DNA from: Dactylellina haptotyla
Lineage: Eukaryota; Ascomycota; Orbiliomycetes; Orbiliales; Orbiliaceae
Assembly (NCBI GenBank): GCA_031310005.1
Contig: CM062380.1
Span: forward strand, 806,001 to 870,000
Reading direction: 5' to 3'
Length of the DNA stretch: 64,000 bases
Part shown: positions 57,063 to 64,000 of the stretch, one piece after another
Layout of the letters: each line of letters opens with the position of its first letter
How positions within the stretch are numbered: the first letter of the stretch is position 1
Translations under genes and position numbers: made by a program
The notes under the pieces: model-generated
Told to the model about the DNA's origin: nothing
What the model saw: only the letters and a program-made list of their open reading frames with translations
Database searches by the model: none

Positions 57063-58421
57063 ATGAATTCATCTAAAATGACAAAAATCGGATTTCTTCT
57101 AGTATCTTCACTGTCGTTGGCATCTGTGACATTGGCGGCCCGCAATCCATATCCGGGGAATATCAGCAAGCAAGCAAAGACTGCTCTCGGGAATCTCCGT
57201 AATCAACAAGCCGCGAACCCGTCTGCGCAACGGCAACCCGATGAAGTCGACTGGGCACCAGCCGGGGAACTTATCAGCGTGACGCCACAGCAATGGGCAG
57301 ACTTTGAGAATTCTCTCGGTATTGGGGACGACCAAGAAGGGCCGATATGGTTCCTCCATGTTGCTGTTAGAAGATTCTTGCAGTTGTCCCACTCCGTAAC
57401 TACAACTGCTATTCTTCTTCAAGGGGCCTTAGAAGATCGTGGAGAAGAAGGTGCCGAACAAATATTTGACCAGTTCATCGTCAGAGTGTCTGGAGTAGTA
57501 TCATTCCTCGATAACTACCTTTACGAGCCCCCGAACCAGCGGCATAATTTCGTAGAAAATCCAGAAATGATCCCCCAGAATCGCGGGGAAAGTCCCGAAT
57601 TACAGAAAGCGGTAGCCAGCATGCTAACCAAGTTAGAGGAATTACCTGGTCTGATGAATAGAGGTGGCGTGCTCGACCCCGGAACTCGTGATGAGCCGAG
57701 CACTATTGCGACTAAGGTTCTCTTGCGGAGACTTTTTGACTACAATGCTGGAAAGACTGCCACGGACACAGATATTCTTTTAAACGACGGCTTCTTCTTA
57801 CAAACCTGGGAGGGTGTCTACAGAGTAATGGAGAACCTTGCTGACTTTCAAGAGGAAGTAATGCCAATCATAGAAGGCCTTAGATTGAAATACATGCCCG
57901 CTCACTTTTACTGGGATGTTGCTTTCGATCCTTACCCCGTGGGGCTCTGGGATAGAGAGGAGATTGGGTACGAAGAGTACTGGGTAAGCAAATACGAGCC
58001 ATCCACGAGAAGCCCTGGAGACGATACTCGACTAGGTGAAAGGTGGGGCGGCTATAACATCAATGATATGGATATCGCCCAAATGTGTGCTAGCCTACTT
58101 CTGCAACTGGACGCAATGTCGAGAGGGGTGTTGCCTTTTATGATGGATGCGCTGGCAGACACGGCCCTCAAAGCTAATGACTTGGCGAAGATTTCGAGGT
58201 GGCCAAGGAGGAATTGGGCATTGTTGGATATTCCAGAGTTGGCGCCGAGTATTGAGTTGCTAAGGGAATATCCCGAATGGAGTGAGGGAGTCTATTCGAC
58301 GGCAGCGACGAATTGGCCAGAGTTCGGTCCGATTAATCGAATCCAAGCCGCCATTATAGCGAGGAACGAGGAAGTAGACCCTGAGATTGAGCAACCAGAT
58401 CAGGATGGGTTAGGAAACTGA
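57063..58421 (+). CDS. Large secreted protein of unknown family
   Basis: 452 residues from ATG 57063, or 447 from ATG 57078, which starts the signal peptide directly (MTKIGFLLVSSLSLASVTLA). The mature chain is acidic, helical and nearly cysteine-free (one Cys), with many Trp, Tyr and Leu residues (for example GPIWFLHVAVRRFLQLSHSV, HFYWDVAFDPYPVGLWDREE). No enzyme signature, repeats or membrane anchor are seen. I do not recognise the family; it is probably restricted to a few fungi. It lies among other accessory-type genes, next to the broken F-box gene. Confidence 0.68.
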   Translation: MNSSKMTKIGFLLVSSLSLASVTLAARNPYPGNISKQAKTALGNLRNQQAANPSAQRQPDEVDWAPAGELISVTPQQWADFENSLGIGDDQEGPIWFLHVAVRRFLQLSHSVTTTAILLQGALEDRGEEGAEQIFDQFIVRVSGVVSFLDNYLYEPPNQRHNFVENPEMIPQNRGESPELQKAVASMLTKLEELPGLMNRGGVLDPGTRDEPSTIATKVLLRRLFDYNAGKTATDTDILLNDGFFLQTWEGVYRVMENLADFQEEVMPIIEGLRLKYMPAHFYWDVAFDPYPVGLWDREEIGYEEYWVSKYEPSTRSPGDDTRLGERWGGYNINDMDIAQMCASLLLQLDAMSRGVLPFMMDALADTALKANDLAKISRWPRRNWALLDIPELAPSIELLREYPEWSEGVYSTAATNWPEFGPINRIQAAIIARNEEVDPEIEQPDQDGLGN

Positions 58422-58555
58422 GCCTGAAGTAATATCTTGTATTTAATCTGAGTATCTATGCTAACACAACTTAGTACGCTCCATTAGCCAATATATAAAA
58501 ATTGAAATGAAGATAGTGACGCGAGGACGCAGAAGATTTGGTATAGGAAAAAATC

Positions 58556-59176
58556 TCATACATCAAGTGCCGCACGGTTCGAATTAGCTTCCTGGTAGTT
58601 TATATCTAGTCGCCACCTGACCCATTTCCACCGAGGCTTCCCGCGCATAGGCTGGATGACAGATAACTTCCGCATGTCCTCGTTATAGCACCAATTCAGC
58701 CACCACTCAGTCCATTCTCCGATATATCCCAAGCTCATAGCAGCGAAGATAAAGGCAGACCAACTGTTTAGAGCGAACTTGACAAACGCTATTATAATTT
58801 GCACCAATATTATAAGTTATTGTCCGTAATCCGACAGAGACGTAGTGATATTTGGCGGAAAAAACTCACTTCTGATCGTATCAGTTCTGCTAAATATCCA
58901 AATAAATAGCCCGCAGAGTGCCAGAAATATTTCTGCCATTGCCCATTCGGGTGGATATATCGGCAGCGTTAACCGCAGATAAAGGTGTTCATATACATCC
59001 GGCGCGAGAATCATAGCACAGAAGGCGGAGCATCCTGTAATAACGGCACAGCGACAACCATTCTTCTTCTGTCTAGCCTTTCTGAATTTACAGTATTTCG
59101 GAATATAGACATTCGAGGAACCATCGAATATGTGAGCTATGTCGTTGATATTAATGGCCATATGATTCACCGACAT
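58556..59176 (-). CDS. Small multi-pass membrane protein, unrecognised
   Basis: Two exons, complement(join(58556..58788, 58870..59176)), 179 residues. Donor GTGAGT and acceptor AATAG keep the frame; ATG 59176 or the in-frame ATG 59161 may be used. Three hydrophobic segments are visible: CAVITGCSAFCAMILAP, MAEIFLALCGLFIWIF, and KFALNSWSAFIFAAMSLGYI (joined right after the splice). The N-terminus is soluble, with a Lys/Arg-rich loop (KFRKARQKKNGCR), and the C-terminal tail is basic. No family is recognised. Confidence 0.55.
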
Positions 59177-59782
59177 ATCTCGGGAAACCAGAACGCATTG
59201 ATGCTGGTTGATTGGTTGATTAGCGTGAGGGGTTACAATTCATGGTGTGGGGCTTGAGTCTCTATGTATACATGTATAATGACCGCCCGCCATAGGATCG
59301 CCCATGTATTCAGGTCAAATCCGCGACGATCATAAGAATATTAGCTCACAGTCGAGAGCCTGGGTTGCAAGCACATCTACGCCCAGATATTTTAGATATG
59401 AATTTTAGTCCAAAATCAGCCCCGACGATAATAATTAAATTGCGTTTCGTTTTTAGAACTAGAGACACATGCTAGCAGTAGTTATTCTGATAGGAACGCT
59501 TCCATTCGAAACGTAGTTAATGAATTACTTGTTGGTTGGTAATCCTCTGTCTTTATTACATTTACCCAAACCCTGTAAAGATTGACACACAAAAGCAAAG
59601 AAAGGAGTCCGAGGAAAAAATCAACTAGAAAAAAGGACTGGCAGTAGTTATGTAGAAACTCCGTATATAAAGAAAAGAAGAGTCGCTTCCTGGTATGCCG
59701 AAATGCTGGACGCTGAATAAACGCCACAAGCAACCTCTTAAAAGGAAGGTCCGCAAATATGACAATAACAATCCATCTCGCA
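59177..59782. other. Intergenic
   Basis: AT-rich. A hydrophobic minus-strand open frame at 59482-59733 lacks an ATG and may just be 3' UTR of the next gene. Nothing else is seen. Confidence 0.45.
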
Positions 59783-61120
59783 TTAAACCTCCATAGACCT
59801 TGGGCCCTCGGGTGTCCTCTGCAAGGTTCTTCCTCTAGACTCGAAGTTACTCGTAACTGGAATCTTATTCTTCTTTGGTCCTGGCGAAGGCTTCTTCCTT
59901 GGGCTCTTCGTGAAACCAGCCCCGACGCTTCTCTTGGTCATTTGCTTACCGGCAATCCTCGTAGCCTTAATAGCAGCAGCCAGAGCTCTGATGGTGGAAT
60001 AAACAGCGTTAATATTCATCTCGAAGACATCATCCATAGATTCCCCTGTCAGTCGCGTGGCCCCCTTGAGCTTATATGGCATCCAGAAGAAAGCATCAAA
60101 GGTATGGTTCATTTCCTTGACGAACTTGGTGATATAATTCCTAGCGAAATCGCAGGCGATATGGGTATATTCCCGTCGAAAGTTGAATAGCGTCATGTTG
60201 AGCATCTTGCATATATCTTGGAATTTTTCTTCAATCCATGTGTACTCTGCTTCGCTCATAACCTGCATATAGTCGAGCTTGATACGTCGAATTTGGAGAA
60301 AGTTCCTGGCCTTTTGTAAAGTGGCAAGAATCTCTTTTCTGATTGTGTTAGCGTTGATAATAGCAGCGGCAACGCGGGACATCGCTTTCCAGACGGCGAT
60401 AAATCTTTCAAGATATCGATAGGAAGTTCTCAAAAAGGCTTGCATCTTTGCTCGCTGGCCTTTGTAGGTGAAGGCTCCTCCTCTGCTGATGTTGCCGGCC
60501 ACTTTCTTAGTTGGGCGGGATTGGACGTATTTCACCAGTTGAGCTCCAGCTTTACACAAGTCTGGGTCGAGTCGTCCCTTGATGAGACTGTCTCCGAAAA
60601 GAAGACGCTCGATTGTGGGAACATCGTCATTGATAATTTTCATGTGTTCGCGGCAGCTAACAATTTCGATACGTATTTTGGTAAACACCGCATGCATTCC
60701 CCTTGCGAATCGCTGCTCAGCTTCCGTAAGGTGGGCGAACTGTTTTTCGGGTTTGTAAAATGTTGAGAGGCTAGTATAATTTGGGTGATATAGATCTTGG
60801 GCATATTTGGACTCCCAGATATTGTATGGAGGCAAGACGTTCTCTACAGTGAACTCTTGACCGGCGATAAGGAACGTAACGGTTGTTGGTTCGGTGTTGT
60901 TATTCAAGGAAGACGAGGCTGGAACGGTGGTGGGAGGTTGTACACGTTTTGGTAGCGGGGGTGGGGGTGGGGGCATCATTTGCCTGGCTCGCTGATGCAT
61001 CCTATTTGTTTCTTCTGGAGTTCTTGGTGCAGAATTGGAAGAACTGGCAGAACTAGATGCTTGTGTATTGTTCCCTTGCCTCCAGTTTAAACTGCTTGGA
61101 GGCCGCGTGACCTGCGACAT
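59783..61120 (-). CDS. Unrecognised helix-rich cytosolic protein
   Basis: 445 residues in one exon, ATG 61120. The first 80 residues are disordered, with Ser/Asn runs and a Pro-8 stretch (MMPPPPPPLPKR). The core (about 80-400) is a chain of long helices (for example KMQAFLRTSYRYLERFIAVW, ILATLQKARNFLQIRRIKLD, KFQDICKMLNMTLFNFRREY). The tail is basic (SPRKKPSPGPKKNK). No signal peptide, membrane helix or known domain is present. Long open frame and even codon quality make it a real gene. Possibly a lineage-specific family together with the next two genes. Confidence 0.7.
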   Translation of the reverse strand: MSQVTRPPSSLNWRQGNNTQASSSASSSNSAPRTPEETNRMHQRARQMMPPPPPPLPKRVQPPTTVPASSSLNNNTEPTTVTFLIAGQEFTVENVLPPYNIWESKYAQDLYHPNYTSLSTFYKPEKQFAHLTEAEQRFARGMHAVFTKIRIEIVSCREHMKIINDDVPTIERLLFGDSLIKGRLDPDLCKAGAQLVKYVQSRPTKKVAGNISRGGAFTYKGQRAKMQAFLRTSYRYLERFIAVWKAMSRVAAAIINANTIRKEILATLQKARNFLQIRRIKLDYMQVMSEAEYTWIEEKFQDICKMLNMTLFNFRREYTHIACDFARNYITKFVKEMNHTFDAFFWMPYKLKGATRLTGESMDDVFEMNINAVYSTIRALAAAIKATRIAGKQMTKRSVGAGFTKSPRKKPSPGPKKNKIPVTSNFESRGRTLQRTPEGPRSMEV

Positions 61121-61940
61121 GGTAGAAGTTGGTTATATGCTCGCCAATCCGGCTCCTTTTGTATTTGAGTTCCCAGACGGTGATGAAGAGAGCGCTAAAG
61201 GCAGTGGAGAGAAACCTGTCGTAGGTAAGGCCTCGAGCGAATTTGGGGTCTTAAGATATATTCGAAAGATGGAGTTGATAAGTTGGTCGAGATTCGAATA
61301 TTCACGAGAACGATCAGCGAATGACTCTTTTGACGAATCTCAAAAATGTCTGATACACCGGGATAAGCAGCGAGATCACCACAAATCAAATGAACTCTAA
61401 ATTTCAAGAACAAATATTCCCGATGATGAAAGGGATGTATGGAATCGAAGGTACCCCCCAAAGGCTGATGTAGTATTTGGTGTGTTGCCGTTGCGGTCGT
61501 GATGTTAGATTGTGTAACCTTCAGGTGCACCATTTGGTACAAATTTGAATGGAGCCAGGATCATGCGTGTAATACTTACATAGCTAGTACGTATTCTCGA
61601 AAAACAATTATAGCTTGGGAGATACTCAACCCACATTTTTCCTAGCTAAGAATCTATCGCATCCTGGTAAGTGTCTGTAACGAACAGTAACCAAGTCGTA
61701 TTGACTGTATGCATATGAGGGTTATATGACTTCGATTGAGCGATCTGGCAGATTACAGGTGTCGTCGATGCTAGAAAATCCCGGCGTAGAGCCGGAGATC
61801 CATCTAACCTATCGCTGATCGTTCATAGTTAAATCAAATATTCGTAATACCTATATACCCCACAAGAGAGTATATAGTATTCAGCCACAGACGAAATAGG
61901 AATACTAACAAAAAAAATCTATTTACATCATTGCAAGGAG
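61121..61940. other. Intergenic
   Basis: 820 bp without a supported gene or repeat. Confidence 0.5.
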
Positions 61941-62678
61941 TCAACGGCGTGTGACAATTAAAGTAATGTCCTTTAACCTCGGATTCTTCAGCTCAATCCA
62001 TGAATAACTAGGATGAAATAGGATCGCAAAGGAACCTCTGCGCATATCTGCAGGATAATCGGGCGACCAGATGCGGATTCGAAATCTGCTTCCAGTAGCC
62101 AAGCAAGCTTCATCAAGCGCAGCTACAACCTCCCTAGAACATCTGTGTAGACTGCGCATAGTCGATTTTAAACAGCCTAACTGTCGGGTAAGTCTCGAAT
62201 GTTGGTAATGCCAGCGTTTCAGCAAATCTACTCGGCGTTGAAATGAAGCTTGGAGGACATATGTCGGATCGTCCCGCGTATACACCAATTCCTGCAAAAG
62301 AAGGGCACGGTATGCCCGTATCATTTCAGCTAGAAAGGCGAGACTTTTCTGCAAGCTTTCGTACCAGCGGTGGAGCTTTTTACTGGCTGCAGATAGAGTT
62401 TTAATTCCAGTGATTACCTCCTCGGATGGATACTCATAACTGTATTCTGCAGCCGGCGAAGTTATCTTGTCGACGTGTTGGATTATTTTCAATACGCTTT
62501 CAGTGAAGATATTGTCATTGGATATGTCGTCTGGATCGTAACGGAGTACAGCCTTGAGTTTCGCCAGGGTTTCTTGGAGAGCGTGGAATAAGTTTCTGAT
62601 ATGGGATGCAGTGAACCTCTCATCTCGTGCCAACTCTCGTAAAGCGGCCTGATTCGAAATTAATCTGTCGGACGTCAT
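61941..62678 (-). CDS. Unrecognised helical protein
   Basis: 245 residues in one exon, ATG 62678. Almost entirely helical with heptad-like Leu spacing (IRNLFHALQETLAKLKAVLR, KKLHRWYESLQKSLAFLAEM, RVDLLKRWHYQHSRLTRQLG), ending in a beta-like segment (SYSWIELKNPRLKDITLIV). It is soluble, with no Cys/His metal site. Unknown family. It is preceded by a similar type of gene at 59783-61120 on the same strand and faces the partial plus-strand gene at 63628. Confidence 0.62.
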   Translation of the reverse strand: MTSDRLISNQAALRELARDERFTASHIRNLFHALQETLAKLKAVLRYDPDDISNDNIFTESVLKIIQHVDKITSPAAEYSYEYPSEEVITGIKTLSAASKKLHRWYESLQKSLAFLAEMIRAYRALLLQELVYTRDDPTYVLQASFQRRVDLLKRWHYQHSRLTRQLGCLKSTMRSLHRCSREVVAALDEACLATGSRFRIRIWSPDYPADMRRGSFAILFHPSYSWIELKNPRLKDITLIVTRR

Positions 62679-63001
62679 GGTTTGGCCGGTTATACCACGC
62701 TATCGTTGTAAATAAGAATTTTGTTGGTTGGATTATCTCAGCCCAGATGGCTACGCCGTTCTAAAATACTTCGAGCTTGTTTAGAACTGCATAGTTCCGA
62801 AACCAGAGGCACTGCACATTATAAACGGGTCGCGGAATATTACGCTGATCGCTGTGATCTTCCCACGCCCCCCTCAAGATCACATAAGCTAATGAGAAAA
62901 ATCATGGTGAGTACAGGCGATAGATGCCTGGGAATTCGACCTGATACTTTGATTATTCTATAATATATCCTCGATACATTCTAGAACTTGTTTCTTACTT
63001 T
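62679..63001. other. Intergenic
   Basis: 323 bp with nothing supported. Confidence 0.4.
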
Positions 63002-63380
63002 CTATCTGCAGATATCTGTAAAATCTGAGGAAATAGATAAAATTGATGATAGCAGCCAAGCGCGAACGCGAACTAAGTTCTCACCCCTCTCCTGGTTTTG
63101 ATAGATCTTGGCAGTCAGAATATCGATATATATTCGCCACCCTAAAAACGTATCAAGTGAGATCACTGCACAGATGTACCCGACCTGGCCTAAATATAAG
63201 ACTGCCATGTTCATGACGGTCGTGTCGTTGACGAGGCTAGGGTCGCACCATGTTCGCGAATTCGTGGGCGCAGAGCTCTGAAAATGTCTCGAAACCGGGT
63301 CTCAGCTTATGGCGAAGACACCAGATATCCGCAGGCTAAATTTTTAGTCAAACGGTAGTAATATCTTAGTCTCGTTGCCA
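63002..63380 (-). CDS. Fragmentary small membrane-protein gene, structure unresolved
   Basis: From about 63277 down to 63002 the minus strand reads a convincing protein segment: TNSRTWCDPSLVNDTTVMNM, then a hydrophobic AVLYLGQVGYICAVISLDTF, then LGWRIYIDILTAKIYQNQER. A TTTTCAG acceptor lies directly before it (63278). A possible upstream exon (YYYRLTKNLACGYL, about 63322-63365) would need a 44-base intron, and I find no start codon. The end may include or skip a short GTGAGA intron; both give a stop at 63002. It could be an intact small gene with more upstream exons, or a relic. Confidence 0.38.
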
Positions 63381-63627
63381 GGCTCTACTAAAGCTGCACA
63401 GCGCAAGCGCTAGATCTAGATGGATCTTTGCCTGTGTTGTTGCAACGTTGGTATATCTTCGATAGCTCTTCTAGTGGTAGTTACGAGACTGTTCTAGTGC
63501 TAACCATATCGCTGAGACAGTTGAGAGTCACCACCAATCCCAAGAACTCCAGAGACATCAACTATATACTATCTCCTTCGCCATCGATACCCATCTACAA
63601 TACATCAGCACAGATTTTCACATAACA

Positions 63628-64000
63628 ATGGCGTTTTCTTTTCCTAACCCCACTGACCAAGTCTCCATCCTCAGAGATCTTGGCTTCAACGTATTCGAAT
63701 TCGACTTCCAGAAGGGCGACCTCCTCAGAGCCGTCGAGCTGTTCATATCCGAATGTCGTAGAATAACTTACACCATTGATATCCTGGTTCAGAATACCCG
63801 CGCCAAGATAACCCAGCTTCAATCAAACATGGGGGTTCCGGTACAATTATTGGAGGTTAAGGACAATGGAATGACGAACAAGCAACGGGATAACCTCATA
63901 TTGTTCAACAAGACCTTAATAAATTCATTTATGGAGCTCGTAGACGCAGCTCGAAGGTTGAGGATGGTGGATTTAAAGAAGCGGCACAATGACTTGTTCG
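63628..64000 (+). CDS. Unrecognised protein, cut by the window end
   Basis: Starts at ATG 63628 (AACAATGGC context) and is open for 124 codons to the window edge, so the C-terminus is missing. The visible part is soluble and largely helical (DQVSILRDLGFNVFEFDF, LLRAVELFISECRRITYTID, LINSFMELVDAARRLRMVDL). No signal peptide or domain is recognised. Its helical style resembles the genes at 59783-61120 and 61941-62678. Confidence 0.6.
   Translation, partial: MAFSFPNPTDQVSILRDLGFNVFEFDFQKGDLLRAVELFISECRRITYTIDILVQNTRAKITQLQSNMGVPVQLLEVKDNGMTNKQRDNLILFNKTLINSFMELVDAARRLRMVDLKKRHNDLF

Noticed and set aside
62958-63024. Extra last exon for the 63 kb membrane gene (FYRYLQIESKKQVLE reading)
   Set aside because: The reading is attractive, but the only good donor (GTGAGA after GAG AGG G) is in the wrong phase, and correct splicing runs into a stop at 63002.

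Overview
The window is nuclear DNA of a filamentous ascomycete (Pezizomycotina). The evidence is short GT-AG introns of about 45-120 bases with CTAAC-type branch sites, Zn(II)2Cys6 and MFS genes, an Mga2/Spt23-type regulator, an Egh16-like secreted protein, and a glycine/proline-rich U1-C protein. The set of families fits Leotiomycetes (Helotiales), but I infer that from gene content, not from a phylogenetic marker.

Layout. 0.5-7.3 kb holds an apparent sugar-use cluster: an intracellular YBR056W-like GH5 glycosidase, a Zn2Cys6 regulator and a sugar/H+ permease. The glycosidase and permease promoters share an exact 18-bp element in the same orientation relative to each gene. 9.7-20.1 kb holds glutamine synthetase and a six-exon gamma-glutamyltransferase, separated by about 7 kb without a recognisable gene. 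20.2-22.1 kb carries two small secreted-protein genes on the minus strand. 22.6-32.1 kb is conserved housekeeping ground: a divergent HMCES/SRAP and MGR3-like pair, a lineage-specific gene, the U1 snRNP protein U1-C with an anomalous first intron, a tiny 12-cysteine secreted peptide and a PLP-dependent threonine/serine dehydratase. 35.4-42.8 kb has a giant fusion (degenerate isochorismatase fold, AlkB-type dioxygenase, GST-like tail), a basic nuclear-type protein and a MYND-finger protein.

From 42.8 to 64 kb the window becomes gene-poor, AT-rich and accessory in character. It holds a short Mga2/Spt23 homolog lacking the ankyrin and membrane-anchor part, an orphan two-exon gene, coding relics, an Egh16-like secreted protein, an F-box gene broken by a frameshift, a large secreted helical protein, small membrane proteins and several unrecognised helix-rich proteins. 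The last one runs off the window edge.

How genes may work together: permease uptake followed by cytosolic GH5 hydrolysis under a local regulator is the clearest functional unit. Glutamine synthetase and gamma-glutamyltransferase both belong to glutamine/glutathione nitrogen metabolism but show no shared control. Many gene starts were moved to the first in-frame ATG, and splice sites were assigned by eye from GT/AG, branch-site and reading-frame consistency.
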